Source: Azonexus sp. (lineage in GTDB: Bacteria > Pseudomonadota > Gammaproteobacteria > Burkholderiales > Rhodocyclaceae). Taken from it: a stretch of DNA of 64,000 nucleotides. The position numbers and the translations under genes are program-made. The notes below the pieces were generated by a model. That model did no database searches, was not told where the DNA came from, and saw only the letters and a list, made by a program, of their open reading frames with translations. The DNA lies in NCBI GenBank assembly GCA_030696345.1, contig JAUYSK010000023.1:186001-250000 (forward strand), given 5' to 3'. Positions 8,235 through 17,900 of the stretch are shown piece after piece (position 1 is the first letter of the stretch; each line of letters begins with the position of its first letter).

Positions 8235-10717
8235 TCATTTTGGCTTGGCGGTTGCTTGGCCGGGAGCTACGCTCCGGCGAGTTGCGCCTGCTTTTCCTGG
8301 CACTTGCCATAGCGGTTGCAGCGGTCACCGCTGTTGGCTTTTTCGCCGACCGGGTGCGCCTGGCACTTGAACGCGAAGCGCAGCAATTGATGGGCGGTGA
8401 TCTTGTCCTGATTGCCGATCATCCACTTCCCGAAAACTATGCCGTAGAAGCCCGTCAACGCAGATTGGAGATCGCTGAAACGCTGGTTTTTCCAAGCATG
8501 GTGATGGGCAGCAATCAGGCGCAACTGGCTGACATCAAGGCAGTCAGCACGGCTTACCCGTTACGCGGCCGATTATCGACCGCGACACAACTCGGCGTCG
8601 CCGGCAGTCCGGTGACCGGAGGCCCGAAGCCCGGCTCGGTCTGGCTTGATGAACGACTGGCAACGGCCTTGCAGGCCCGCCCAGGCGAGATGGTCACGGT
8701 TGGCCAGCTACGCCTGCAGGTTTCGGCAATTCTCACGCTGGAGCCGGATCGTGGCATCAATTTTTTCAGCCTGGCACCACGACTGATGCTGCATCTTGAC
8801 GATGTTCCGGCAACCGGGCTGGTCCAGTTTGGTTCGCGACTGCGCTACCGCCTGCTGCTGGCGGGTGAAGAAAAGGCGGTCGGTGGATTCAAGAACTGGC
8901 TAGAAGCGCGTCTGGCGCGCGGCGAGCGGCTGGAAGACAACCAGAATGCCCGTCCAGAAATCCGCAATGCACTGGATAGGGCGCAGCGCTTTTTAGGCCT
9001 TGCAACGTTGTTGACCATAGTACTGTCGGCCGTTTCGGTCGCACTGGCGGCGCGTCGGTACATGCAACGGCATCTCGACGCCTGCGCCGTCATGCGTTGT
9101 CTGGGCCTGACCCAGGGCCGGCTGATCACACTGCACGGCATGCTCTTTTTCTGGCTCGCCTTGCTGTCGGCAGTCATCGGCTGCCTGGTTGGCTTTGCCG
9201 CTCATTTCGTCCTGATCGGCTGGCTGACTGAACTGCTCGCCATCAGCTTGCCGTTGCCGGGCTGGCTCCCACTCTGGCAAGGCGCCGCCGTGGCCGCTGT
9301 GCTTCTGTTCGGTTATGCTTTGCCACCGCTGCTGCAACTGGCGAAAGTGCCGACCCTGCGTGTTCTCCGGCGCGAACTGGGGCCACCACAGCCTTTCCTG
9401 CTGGGTGGATATCTGCTGGGCTTTTGCCTGCTGGCCGGACTGATTCTGATCGTCGCCGGCGATGCCAAGCTCGGCGGACTGGCGATTACCGGCTTCACCA
9501 TCGCTCTCGGTGGATTCTGGTTGATTGCCCGGCTGGCCGTAAATGGTGTGGCACGATTACGTGGTACGTCCAGCTTCGGCTGGCGGCAGGGACTGGCCAA
9601 TCTGGGGCGGCATGCTTCATCGGCTGCGCTACAGATCGTCGCCCTGGCCATTGGCCTGATGGCCATGCTGCTGCTGACTGTCACCCGCGGCGAATTGCTG
9701 GAGGCCTGGCAGAAGGGAATGCCAATTGATGCCCCGAATCGTTTCATCATCAATATTCAGCCGGAGCAGCGTTTGGCGGTTTCAGAAATGCTTTCTGCTG
9801 TGGGCGTTGAGGCTGAACTGGCACCGATGGTTCGGGCGCGATTGCTGCGTATTGGCGAAAAGACGCTGGGTGCCAGCAGTTTTCCCGATGATGAGCGAGC
9901 CCAGCGCCTGATTGATCGGGAATTCAATCTTTCATGGCGAAGTGCGCTGCCGGCCGGCAATAGGGTAACGGTCGGACGCTGGTTTGCGCCGGATGAAACC
10001 GGGCAGGGGCTGGCTTCAGTCGAGGAAGGGCTGGCCAAAACACTGGGCATCAAGATCGGCGACGAACTGCTCTTTTCGATTGCCGGCATCGAAAAGCCGG
10101 TTCGGGTCAGCAGCCTGCGCAAGCTGGAATGGGATTCGATGCGGGTCAATTTCTTCGTGATGACGCCGCCTGGCGTCATCGAAGATGTGCCTGCCAGCTA
10201 CATCACCAGCTTTTATCTGCCAGAACAGAATGCGCCACTTGGCACACAACTGGTGGCGCGCTTTCCCAACCTGACGGTGATCGATATCGCCGCCGTGATC
10301 GAACAGTTTCGCGGTGTCATGGCGCAGGTCAGTAGCGCCGTCCAGTTCATCTTCGTATTCACCTTGCTGGCGGGTAGCGTCGTGCTTTATTCGGCCTTGC
10401 TGACAGCTTTTGACGAGCGTTGTTACGAAATGGCGGTGATGCGTGCCTTGGGTGCCCAGCGGGCGCAATTGCGCCAGGCCATGCTGGTCGAACTGGCAGT
10501 AGTGGGCGGCATTGCCGGGCTGATTGCCGCCATCGGGGCCATGCTGCTTGGTCATCTTGTTGCCTTGCAGGTATTTCAGTTGGAAATGGCGATGAACCTT
10601 TGGCTGCCGCTGCTGGCGGCGCTCAGCGGAGCAGCGATGACGGTTAGCATCGGCTGGTGGGCCATGCACCGCTTGCTGGCGACTCCCCCATTGCTGGCTT
10701 TACGCGCTGCAGCTTAA
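8231..10717 (+). CDS. FtsX-like ABC transporter permease (YbbP type)
   Basis: Large inner-membrane permease of 828 residues with two FtsX/MacB-type modules: hydrophobic clusters near residues 15-40, 250-460 and 700-820 flank two soluble, probably periplasmic regions. Members of this family work with an ATPase such as LolD/YbbA, usually encoded next door; none is adjacent here. The GTG start at 8231 overlaps the preceding TGA and puts a basic residue and then a membrane helix (LRLLFLALAIAVAAVTAVGF) near the N-terminus. Its stop overlaps that of the convergent anti-sigma gene by three bases. Substrate unknown; lipoprotein or lysophospholipid handling is the usual guess for this type. Confidence 0.82.
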   Translation: MIILAWRLLGRELRSGELRLLFLALAIAVAAVTAVGFFADRVRLALEREAQQLMGGDLVLIADHPLPENYAVEARQRRLEIAETLVFPSMVMGSNQAQLADIKAVSTAYPLRGRLSTATQLGVAGSPVTGGPKPGSVWLDERLATALQARPGEMVTVGQLRLQVSAILTLEPDRGINFFSLAPRLMLHLDDVPATGLVQFGSRLRYRLLLAGEEKAVGGFKNWLEARLARGERLEDNQNARPEIRNALDRAQRFLGLATLLTIVLSAVSVALAARRYMQRHLDACAVMRCLGLTQGRLITLHGMLFFWLALLSAVIGCLVGFAAHFVLIGWLTELLAISLPLPGWLPLWQGAAVAAVLLFGYALPPLLQLAKVPTLRVLRRELGPPQPFLLGGYLLGFCLLAGLILIVAGDAKLGGLAITGFTIALGGFWLIARLAVNGVARLRGTSSFGWRQGLANLGRHASSAALQIVALAIGLMAMLLLTVTRGELLEAWQKGMPIDAPNRFIINIQPEQRLAVSEMLSAVGVEAELAPMVRARLLRIGEKTLGASSFPDDERAQRLIDREFNLSWRSALPAGNRVTVGRWFAPDETGQGLASVEEGLAKTLGIKIGDELLFSIAGIEKPVRVSSLRKLEWDSMRVNFFVMTPPGVIEDVPASYITSFYLPEQNAPLGTQLVARFPNLTVIDIAAVIEQFRGVMAQVSSAVQFIFVFTLLAGSVVLYSALLTAFDERCYEMAVMRALGAQRAQLRQAMLVELAVVGGIAGLIAAIGAMLLGHLVALQVFQLEMAMNLWLPLLAALSGAAMTVSIGWWAMHRLLATPPLLALRAAA

Positions 10718-11106
10718 AGCTCGATTTCGGTGATGTTCTGCTGGCCCAGCCGCTGATAGCGGATGGCTTTGCTCAAACCGTGGATCAGACCGACCCCGAG
10801 ACCGCCCAGGCATTCGCTCGTCGCAGTTTGTCGGGTAGCTTGCGTCAGGTCGAACGGTGGCGCGCTGTCGATGACGCGCAAGGTGAGAATCCCGTTCTCG
10901 AGATTGATGCCAAGTTGCACATGGTTTTCTTCATCGCCTTGGTAACCGTGAGCAAGCGTGTTGATGAAGATTTCCTCGACAATCAACTGCAGGCGTTGAA
11001 TGACCTCTTTGGAAACCCCGAGCGCTTCTGCCTGACGTCCGATTTCGAACATCAGCCGAGGCAACTCCTGGTCACGTGCAAGGACTGAAATTTCCGTAAA
11101 ATGCAT
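10714..11106 (-). CDS. RsbW-like anti-sigma factor / serine kinase (HATPase_c_2)
   Basis: Small stand-alone GHKL ATPase of 130 residues, the kinase half of partner-switching systems: it normally phosphorylates a STAS antagonist and, when free, binds a sigma factor or another target. Seen: N-box EEIFINTLAHGY, G1-box VIDSAPPFD, and a G2 glycine loop CLGGLGVGLIHGL. ATG at 11106 gives the normal start (MHFTEISVLARD); an upstream in-frame start adds 14 unrelated residues. It is divergent from the FecR gene with 24 bases between starts and converges on the permease. A STAS gene and a PP2C phosphatase gene lie within 4.5 kb, which supports the partner-switching role. Confidence 0.82.
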   Translation of the reverse strand: MHFTEISVLARDQELPRLMFEIGRQAEALGVSKEVIQRLQLIVEEIFINTLAHGYQGDEENHVQLGINLENGILTLRVIDSAPPFDLTQATRQTATSECLGGLGVGLIHGLSKAIRYQRLGQQNITEIEL

Positions 11107-11130
11107 GGTTACTATTTTTGAGATTCCAGC

Positions 11131-11589
11131 ATGATTAAAACACATCATCTTGCCGCTTGCGCGCTGCTTGCCTCGCTGCTGAGCTTTCCCGTGCTGGCTG
11201 ACGAGTCGGCTGGCATGATCAAGAACAGCAAGGGGCAGGTCAGCATCGAGCGGGATGGCAAAAAAATGGTCGGCGTCGTTGGTACGCCGGTGCTGGTTGC
11301 CGACCGGATTCGCACCGGCAGCGATAGCGCGGTGGGGGTCACCTTGCGTGACAACACACTGCTTTCTACCGGACCGAACTCATTGATCGTCATCGAAAAA
11401 TTCGTTTTCGACAGCAGCACCCAGGATGGAAAAATGTCGATTGGCATCCGCAAGGGAACCCTTTCGGTGGCTACCGGCAAAATCGCCAAACGCACCCCGG
11501 AGTCGGTTGATTTCCATACGCCGACGTCGGTTCTTGGCGTGCGTGGCACTGAGTTTGTCATTGAGGTCGGAGCGGGCAACGATGAATAA
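11131..11589 (+). CDS. Periplasmic FecR-domain protein
   Basis: 152-residue secreted protein with a signal peptide (basic start, hydrophobic stretch, likely cleavage after FPVLA) and a FecR domain: IERDGKKMVGVVGTPVLVADRIRTG near the N-terminus and TPTSVLGVRGTEFVIEV near the end. Unlike classical FecR it has no cytoplasmic anti-sigma part and no sigma gene is beside it. The following OmpA-like lipoprotein gene overlaps its end by eight bases, so both are translated from one message. Inferred role: periplasmic sensing or anchoring partner of the CHASE2 protein encoded on the other strand. Confidence 0.78.
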   Translation: MIKTHHLAACALLASLLSFPVLADESAGMIKNSKGQVSIERDGKKMVGVVGTPVLVADRIRTGSDSAVGVTLRDNTLLSTGPNSLIVIEKFVFDSSTQDGKMSIGIRKGTLSVATGKIAKRTPESVDFHTPTSVLGVRGTEFVIEVGAGNDE

Positions 11590-12169
11590 CCGGAACTACG
11601 CACTGGGTCTGGGCGCCATGCTTCTGCTCGCTGGCTGCGCCAGCGAACGAGTGGTACTCCTGCCTTCGGCAGACGGTTATCGCAGCGCCGTCGTGGTGCG
11701 CGATGCCACCGGTGAATTGCTCCTGGACAAGCCTTACGCCGCTGCCAGCCGACGTGTTGGCAGCAACAGCGCCTACCAGGCGACGCCGGAGGAGGTCCAG
11801 CAGCGTTTTGGCGCTGCCCTGGCCGCCCAGCCGATGCGACCCAATAGTTACATTCTTTATTTTGAGCCGGGCGGTAATGTGCTGACCCCGGAGTCACAGG
11901 CGGTTTTGGCCAGGATGCAGCAGGAAATTGTTGAACGGGCCGCCGCTGAAGTGATGGTGATAGGCCATACCGACCGCGTCGGCAGTGAGCAGGGAAATGA
12001 TGCCTTGTCAAAGAAGCGGGCCGAGGCGGTTCGTAATTTGTTGATTGACGCCGGCGTGGCGGCTGAAAAGCTGGAGGCCGTCGGGCGTGGCGAACGTGAC
12101 CCGCTGGTTGCAACCGAGGATGAAGTCGACGAGCCGAAAAATCGGCGGGTTGAAATTAACCTGCGTTAG
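11582..12169 (+). CDS. OmpA-family outer-membrane lipoprotein
   Basis: 195 residues. A lipoprotein signal with lipobox LLAGC gives Cys19 as the lipidated residue. The C-terminal half is an OmpA/Pal peptidoglycan-binding domain: SYILYFEPGGNVLTPES, VIGHTDRVGSEQGNDALSKK, RRVEINLR. ATG at 11582 is chosen because it starts exactly at the signal peptide; the upstream frame overlaps the FecR gene and is non-coding. Its stop overlaps that of the convergent CHASE2-PP2C gene. Likely tethers the outer membrane or the FecR protein to the cell wall. Confidence 0.85.
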   Translation: MNNRNYALGLGAMLLLAGCASERVVLLPSADGYRSAVVVRDATGELLLDKPYAAASRRVGSNSAYQATPEEVQQRFGAALAAQPMRPNSYILYFEPGGNVLTPESQAVLARMQQEIVERAAAEVMVIGHTDRVGSEQGNDALSKKRAEAVRNLLIDAGVAAEKLEAVGRGERDPLVATEDEVDEPKNRRVEINLR

Positions 12170-14268
12170 CCGGTCCACCGCAGCAGTAACAAAGTCAGGT
12201 CATCCGATGGCGGGTGGCCGGCCTCAAAATGCCGTACGCTGTCGCGCAACCGGTTCACGGCGACTTGCAAGTCGCCGGTTTTTGCTTGCAGGATGGCGTT
12301 CTCCAGGTTCTTTGAGCCATACATCGCTTCGCCATTGTCGGCTTCGGTCACCCCGTCAGTGAACAGACAAAGCAGGTCGTTTGGCTGCAACTGGACGCGG
12401 TCGGCAATGAACGGATAGTCGCCGATGGCGCAAAGCGGTGGGCCACCGTGGGCCGCCGTGTCGATGCGGGAAACTTCTCCCTGGCGCAGCAGTATCGGTG
12501 CGTCATGCCCGGCACAGACGTATTCCATTTCTCCGGACTCGACGTCGATGACCGCAATGAACGCGGTCACAAAGAGAAATTCCGGGTTCTCCCGGCTCAA
12601 TTCCTCTTCTATATTGCGGACCGCCTGACCAAGATCGGGTTGCCGCCGGGTCAGGACGCTGGTCAGCGTTTTTGAAATAGCCATGAACAGGCTGGCCGGA
12701 ACGCCTTTGCCGGAAACATCACCAATCGCCAGACAGAGGCGCCGCGGATCAAGCATCAGGCAATCGAAATAATCGCCACCAACGGCACGCGCCGGTTCAA
12801 GCAGGGCGGCAATGGCGAAGCGGGATTCGTCGGCAAGCAGTCTTGCCGGATCGGGCAACAGGCCCATCTGGATGCGCCGCGCTGCATCCAGTTCACCGTT
12901 GACGCGCGCCGCTTCCTCGCGGCTGGCCAATAGATGTTTCTCGGCTTCCCGGCGCTGGCTGTCGGCGGCGATCAGGTTGTTGGCCAGCAGGGAAATGAAG
13001 ATCGGGCTGAGCAGGAGCGCCTGCGAGGCAATGTCGAACAGCCATTTTCCGAGATGGAAGGCAAGATAGCCACCACCGCAGATGATTACGAGCAGCGCGA
13101 CAAAACTGACTACGGCATAGCGGGGTTGCAGAATCGGCATCGTGGAAATCAGCAGCAGGCCGCCGAACAGCAGGGCGGCGAGTTCCAGTTGCGCCATCCA
13201 GACAGGCCGTTTCAGGGCGGCACCGGTCAGCAGGCTTTCGATAACCTGGGCGTGGATGTCGATACCGGGCAGGCTTTCGCCGAGCGGGGTAATCACGCGG
13301 TCCTGCAGCCCCGTACTGTTAAAGCCGATGATCACGAAACGCGAACTGAACATCTCGGGTGGATGGATTCCGGCCAGTACATCGGCCGCGGATAGATAGT
13401 AGTTCGAACTGGCGCGTCCGAAATGCAAGAGTAATTCACCGTTGGCTTGCGTCGGGAAGCGGTAATCGCCGATCTGCAGCGCTTCCATGCCATGTCGCCC
13501 AAGCACCGGGGTGACGGTGCCACCTTCTCGGAGCGCCAGACGGAACATTTCGAGCGGTAAGGAAAGAAAGGGCTGATGCTCGATCAGGCCTATGGTTGGA
13601 ACGCGGCGCAGGATGCCGCCGTCGGTATTCGAGCGCAACGTGTCGGTGCTGGCATTGACCAGACCTTCTCCGGCTGCGGCGTCTTCCAGCATGGACAGGC
13701 TGGCCAAGGCACCAACAAAATTGGGCAGTACCTGATCAAGCGCCGGCTGCTGGGTAAAAACCGGTAGGGGCCGGGAGGGCTGTTTTGAGCCGGGCAGCGG
13801 GTTGCTCAAACCGACGATGGCAAGTGCGGTCGGGCCGCCGCCAAGCGACCTGGCAAGAATCCGGTCAGGGTCCGGCAAGGCAGCGAGTGCCGACCGGGAC
13901 AAGGAGGGCAGCTTGGCCGCCAGTACTTCGGGGCTGTGGCGATCCTGTTCAGCGAAGACGATGTCGATACCCAGCGCCAGTGGCTTTCCCGCTTGGATAT
14001 GGTCAACCAGTCTGGCGATCAGGTCACGTGACCAGGGCCATTGTCCATGCTGGGCCAGGCTCTGGCTGTCGATGCCGACGACGATGACCGGTTCGTCCTC
14101 CCGTACCCGTGGCATCTGGCGCTGGTAGCGGTCGAACTGGGCGTCACGCAGACTGGCCAGCGGTGTTGAATCAATGTTGTGCAACGCTAGGATGGCCAAC
14201 GCCAAAAGAAGGAGCGGCAACGCCCTGCCGCGTCCGGCGCGCAACAGGGCAAAGGCCTGTGCTTTCAC
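12166..14268 (-). CDS. CHASE2-domain PP2C/SpoIIE serine phosphatase
   Basis: Membrane phosphatase of 700 residues. Order: helix about 14-30; periplasmic CHASE2 sensor about 35-345 (VIVVGIDSQSLAQHGQWPW, GIDIVFAEQD); three helices between about 360 and 430; coiled linker 435-465; SpoIIE-type PP2C domain 465-700 with metal-binding GGDYFD (497-502), GDVSGKG (516-522) and TDGVTEAD (637-644), so it should be active. The GTG start overlaps the MBL-gene stop (GTGA). Inferred role: dephosphorylates the STAS protein encoded two genes upstream when CHASE2 senses its periplasmic signal, opposing the RsbW-like kinase. Confidence 0.85.
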   Translation of the reverse strand: MKAQAFALLRAGRGRALPLLLLALAILALHNIDSTPLASLRDAQFDRYQRQMPRVREDEPVIVVGIDSQSLAQHGQWPWSRDLIARLVDHIQAGKPLALGIDIVFAEQDRHSPEVLAAKLPSLSRSALAALPDPDRILARSLGGGPTALAIVGLSNPLPGSKQPSRPLPVFTQQPALDQVLPNFVGALASLSMLEDAAAGEGLVNASTDTLRSNTDGGILRRVPTIGLIEHQPFLSLPLEMFRLALREGGTVTPVLGRHGMEALQIGDYRFPTQANGELLLHFGRASSNYYLSAADVLAGIHPPEMFSSRFVIIGFNSTGLQDRVITPLGESLPGIDIHAQVIESLLTGAALKRPVWMAQLELAALLFGGLLLISTMPILQPRYAVVSFVALLVIICGGGYLAFHLGKWLFDIASQALLLSPIFISLLANNLIAADSQRREAEKHLLASREEAARVNGELDAARRIQMGLLPDPARLLADESRFAIAALLEPARAVGGDYFDCLMLDPRRLCLAIGDVSGKGVPASLFMAISKTLTSVLTRRQPDLGQAVRNIEEELSRENPEFLFVTAFIAVIDVESGEMEYVCAGHDAPILLRQGEVSRIDTAAHGGPPLCAIGDYPFIADRVQLQPNDLLCLFTDGVTEADNGEAMYGSKNLENAILQAKTGDLQVAVNRLRDSVRHFEAGHPPSDDLTLLLLRWTG

Positions 14269-15227
14269 AATTCGATGGTCAGACCATCGTAGGCCGAGAT
14301 GACTTCCAGCGGCGCATTCTCACCCCGGGTGATTAATTCAAGGCGCCGGCTTTCGGCAAGCAGCCGGCTGAGTTGCTTGTCGTCATGGACCGGCTCGTGG
14401 TGGAAGAGGGCCAGGCGCCGCGCTTGTGCCAACTGGCAGAGTTCGACGCCAACGACGTTGCTCGAATGACCCCAGTCAGCCTTGACCGAGACGGCTTCGG
14501 CCAGCGAATACATGGCATCGAAAATAACCAGATCAGCCTTGGCGAAAAAATTGACGAATGCCTTTTGACTTTCCAAATCCTCCAGGCGATGTTCGGAATC
14601 GGTTGAATAGACCACCGTGCGGTCGATGCTTTCAAAACGGTAGCCATACGAGTCACCGACGTGCAGCTGGAGTTTGGGCGTGACATTGACCCCCGAGATG
14701 AAATGCGCCTTGCCTGGCGTCATCAGGTCAAATTCGATACGGGCACCGGCCTGGGAGTAGTCGACCGGGAAATTGGGGCTGCGCATCTGCATGCGCACTG
14801 CTTCTTCAAGTTGTTGATGGCAACCGTGAATGATGATCCGGTTGCCCGGAATGTACATCGGGGCAAAGTACGGAAAGCCCATCAGGTGATCCCAGTGCAG
14901 ATGGGAGATGAAGAGATGGTAGGTCTGCGGATTTGGCACGCCGTAACGCGCGATCTTGGCCTGGCCCAGCGGGCGGGCGCCACTGCCCATGTCGCAGATG
15001 AAATGATCCGGCGCATCGCGAACGATTTCGACGCATGACGAATTGCCGCCAAAGGTCCCGGTTACGGCAAAGGGCAGGGTGTCGACAAACGCATCAAGGG
15101 TACCCTGTGTCTTGAACGACTTGCCATTGGCGGCACTCAGGGCTGCAGTGATTTTTTCGCGAATGTCGCGACTGGTCAGGGCAACAGGCAAGGAACCGCG
15201 CGTTCCCCAGAAGACAACCCGTTTCAT
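14265..15227 (-). CDS. MBL-fold metallo-hydrolase
   Basis: 320-residue metallo-beta-lactamase-fold enzyme. The metal motif HLHWDH is at 109-114, further ligands are likely in IFDAMYS and near the C-terminal HHEPVHDD. Segments resemble the phosphodiesterase/RNase Z-like branch rather than true beta-lactamases, with no signal peptide. Both ends overlap neighbours: start with the STAS stop (ATGA), stop with the CHASE2-PP2C start (GTGA), so STAS, MBL and phosphatase are one translationally coupled unit. Substrate unknown; a cyclic nucleotide or phosphoester is the family-based guess. Confidence 0.8.
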   Translation of the reverse strand: MKRVVFWGTRGSLPVALTSRDIREKITAALSAANGKSFKTQGTLDAFVDTLPFAVTGTFGGNSSCVEIVRDAPDHFICDMGSGARPLGQAKIARYGVPNPQTYHLFISHLHWDHLMGFPYFAPMYIPGNRIIIHGCHQQLEEAVRMQMRSPNFPVDYSQAGARIEFDLMTPGKAHFISGVNVTPKLQLHVGDSYGYRFESIDRTVVYSTDSEHRLEDLESQKAFVNFFAKADLVIFDAMYSLAEAVSVKADWGHSSNVVGVELCQLAQARRLALFHHEPVHDDKQLSRLLAESRRLELITRGENAPLEVISAYDGLTIEL

Positions 15228-15574
15228 GAACCCAGTACCTTGCAGGCAGCGTCAATGCTGACGTAGCAGGGCATGATCAGGTTGAAGCGGCTGATGGCGA
15301 ATACTTCCTGAACCAGCGGCTGCAGCGAGGCGATTGCAAAAACGCCTTTTTCAGCCTTGGCGCGGCGTGAAGCCATCATCAGGACGCGCAGGCCGGCACT
15401 GCTGATGTACTCGACGGCCGAAAAATCCAGGAGTACTGGCCGGTTGCCGTTCTTGCACTGCTGAAGGATCGGTTCGATCGCCTGAGTGAACTCTTCGCTC
15501 GCCAGATGGTCTATTCGGCCACTGACGGAAACGATCAAGACACCGGATTGTTCGCGCGTGGGGAGATTCATCAT
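15224..15574 (-). CDS. STAS-domain anti-sigma factor antagonist
   Basis: 116-residue single-domain SpoIIAA/RsbV-like protein, the switch protein of partner switching. Seen: [13 protein letters not shown] near the N-terminus and the phospho-acceptor segment [17 protein letters not shown], where the paired serines carry the regulatory phosphate in this family. ATG at 15574 is preferred to the TTG three codons upstream; a second ATG follows directly. First gene of a minus-strand unit with the MBL hydrolase and the PP2C phosphatase, divergent from the YgiQ-type gene. Confidence 0.85.
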   Translation of the reverse strand: MMNLPTREQSGVLIVSVSGRIDHLASEEFTQAIEPILQQCKNGNRPVLLDFSAVEYISSAGLRVLMMASRRAKAEKGVFAIASLQPLVQEVFAISRFNLIMPCYVSIDAACKVLGS

Positions 15575-15643
15575 CGCCTGCAATTGCGTTCATTAAAAAT
15601 TCAAGTATGCCATGCCCTTTTAAGCGCTAATGTAAAATATTCT

Positions 15644-17872
15644 ATGGACTCAAATAACCCGATAACCCGTCCGCTGTTCGGTCACCGCAAGTTCTGGGCG
15701 CATCGTTTTGGCCCGGCGCCCTTCCTCCCGATGTCACGTGCCGAAATGGAATCGCTGGGTTGGGATTCCTGCGACATCGTTCTAATCACCGGCGACGCCT
15801 ATATCGATCATCCCAGCTTCGGCATGGCGCTGATTGGTCGTCTGCTCGAAGCGCAGGGTTTTCGCGTCGGCATCATCTGTCAGCCCGACTGGAACTCGGC
15901 GGTCGATTTCAGGCGTCTCGGCAAGCCCAATCTGTTTTTTGGCGTCACGGCCGGCAACATGGATTCGATGGTCAATCGCTACACCTCTGACCGCAAAACC
16001 CGTTCCGATGATGCCTACACGCCCAACGCCGAACCCAACAAGCGGCCCGACCGGGCGGTAACGGTTTATGCCCAGCGCTGCCGTGAGGCTTTTCCCGGCG
16101 TCAACGTGATTATTGGTTCGATCGAAGCCAGCCTGCGGCGGATTGCCCATTACGATTACTGGTCGGACAAGGTGCGCCGTTCCGTGCTGCCCGACTCGAA
16201 AGCCGACCTGTTGATCTTTGGTAACGCCGAGCGGGCACTGGTCGAAGTTGCCCACCGACTGGCCAAGGGCGAAAATCTCAACGAAATTCGCGATCTGCGC
16301 GGTACGGCCTTCATGGTGCCGAGCGGCTGGCAACCTTCCGAAGAATGGGAAGTCATCGATTCGACCGAGGTCGACACCCCGGGCGCGCTGGTTCAGCATG
16401 CCGATCCCTACGCCATGGAAATGCCCTCCCAGGCAGCGTCCACCGCAGCAGTCGCCGGCGAACACCCGGTTCGCATCGTTTCCCGGGCCGAACGGCTCAA
16501 TGCCCGCCGTGAGCGCCGGGCGCACACTGCGGTTCGTTTGCCATCCTACGACCAAGTCAAGGACGATCCGGTGCTTTACGCGCACGCCTCGCGCACCTTC
16601 CATCTCGAATCGAATCCGGGCAATGCCCGGGCATTGATTCAGGCGCATGGCGAACGCGATGTCTGGCTGAATCCGCCGCCGATCCCGCTGACGACCGAAG
16701 AACTTGATCAGGTTTACGAACTGCCTTATGCCCGCCGACCGCATCCGGCTTATGGCGAGGCCAAGATTCCCGCCTGGGAAATGATCCGTTTCTCGGTAAA
16801 TATCATGCGCGGCTGCTTCGGTGGCTGCACCTTCTGCTCGATTACCGAGCATGAAGGCCGCATCATCCAGAGCCGCTCTGAAGATTCCGTGCTTCGCGAA
16901 ATCGAGGAAATGCGCGACAAGACGCCGGGCTTCACTGGCATTGTCTCCGACCTTGGCGGCCCAACCGCCAACATGTATCACCTGAAGTGCAAGGACGAAA
17001 AGATCGAGTCAGCCTGTCGCCGCCTCTCCTGCGTTTATCCCGATATCTGCGAGAATCTTGGCACCGACCATGCGCCGCTGATTTCGCTCTATCGCAAGGC
17101 GCGGACGCTGAAGGGCGTCAAGAAAGTGCTGATCGGCTCCGGCCTGCGCTATGACCTGGCGGTGCGTTCGCCCGAATACATCAAGGAACTGGTGACGCAT
17201 CACGTCGGCGGTTACCTGAAGATCGCACCCGAGCACACCGAGGAAGGCCCACTTTCCAAGATGATGAAGCCGGGCATGGGGGCCTACGACCGCTTCAAGC
17301 AGCTCTTTGACCGTTTCTCCCGCGAGGCCGGCAAGGAGCAGTACCTGATTCCTTACTTCATCGCCGCCCATCCGGGCACGCAGGATGAAGACATGCTCCA
17401 TCTGGCACTCTGGCTGAAGAAAAACAATTTCCGTCTCGATCAGGTGCAAACCTTCCTGCCAACGCCGATGGCGATGGCGACGACGATGTATCACAGCGAA
17501 CGCAATCCGCTGAAGAAGGTAACGCGTAGCAGCGAACAGGTCAGCACCGTGCGAAACGGCCGTCAGCGCAAGCTGCAGAAAGCTTTCCTGCGCTATCACG
17601 ACCCGGCCAACTGGCCATTGTTACGCGAAGCGCTGAAGGAAATGGGCCGGGCCGATCTGATCGGTAATGGCAAGAAGCAATTGATCCCCGCCTGGCAGCC
17701 GGCAGGCGTTCCGGGCAACCCCTGCGGTCAACCGGTAAAAACAGGCAAAAACCAGAGCAGTGAAGGGCCGAAGGCAGGGTTTCCGCGTCGCAACGAAGCG
17801 CTGCGCCCGGGTAGCCGGCCGAGTCTCGCGGCCGCACCCAAACGCAGCCCGGCCCCGCGCAAGCCACGCTAA
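15644..17872 (+). CDS. ygiQ: YgiQ-family radical SAM protein
   Basis: 742-residue radical SAM protein of the UPF0313/YgiQ family; its reaction is not known. The N-terminal half shows the family block [20 protein letters not shown], resembling a cobalamin-binding-like fold, and the cluster motif is C391, C395, C398 in CFGGCTFCS. The conserved [20 protein letters not shown] and [12 protein letters not shown] segments follow. The last 60 residues are a basic, Pro/Arg-rich tail, as is common in the family. ATG at 15644 gives the normal N-terminus; upstream codons overlap the STAS gene. No clear ribosome site precedes it. Confidence 0.9.
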   Translation: MDSNNPITRPLFGHRKFWAHRFGPAPFLPMSRAEMESLGWDSCDIVLITGDAYIDHPSFGMALIGRLLEAQGFRVGIICQPDWNSAVDFRRLGKPNLFFGVTAGNMDSMVNRYTSDRKTRSDDAYTPNAEPNKRPDRAVTVYAQRCREAFPGVNVIIGSIEASLRRIAHYDYWSDKVRRSVLPDSKADLLIFGNAERALVEVAHRLAKGENLNEIRDLRGTAFMVPSGWQPSEEWEVIDSTEVDTPGALVQHADPYAMEMPSQAASTAAVAGEHPVRIVSRAERLNARRERRAHTAVRLPSYDQVKDDPVLYAHASRTFHLESNPGNARALIQAHGERDVWLNPPPIPLTTEELDQVYELPYARRPHPAYGEAKIPAWEMIRFSVNIMRGCFGGCTFCSITEHEGRIIQSRSEDSVLREIEEMRDKTPGFTGIVSDLGGPTANMYHLKCKDEKIESACRRLSCVYPDICENLGTDHAPLISLYRKARTLKGVKKVLIGSGLRYDLAVRSPEYIKELVTHHVGGYLKIAPEHTEEGPLSKMMKPGMGAYDRFKQLFDRFSREAGKEQYLIPYFIAAHPGTQDEDMLHLALWLKKNNFRLDQVQTFLPTPMAMATTMYHSERNPLKKVTRSSEQVSTVRNGRQRKLQKAFLRYHDPANWPLLREALKEMGRADLIGNGKKQLIPAWQPAGVPGNPCGQPVKTGKNQSSEGPKAGFPRRNEALRPGSRPSLAAAPKRSPAPRKPR

Positions 17873-17900
17873 AAAATAATTTCAGGGAGAAGTAGCCAGC

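Noticed and set aside
15782-16981. 399-residue open frame antisense to the YgiQ gene
   Set aside because: Lies wholly inside a clearly recognised radical SAM gene and has a shadow-like composition.
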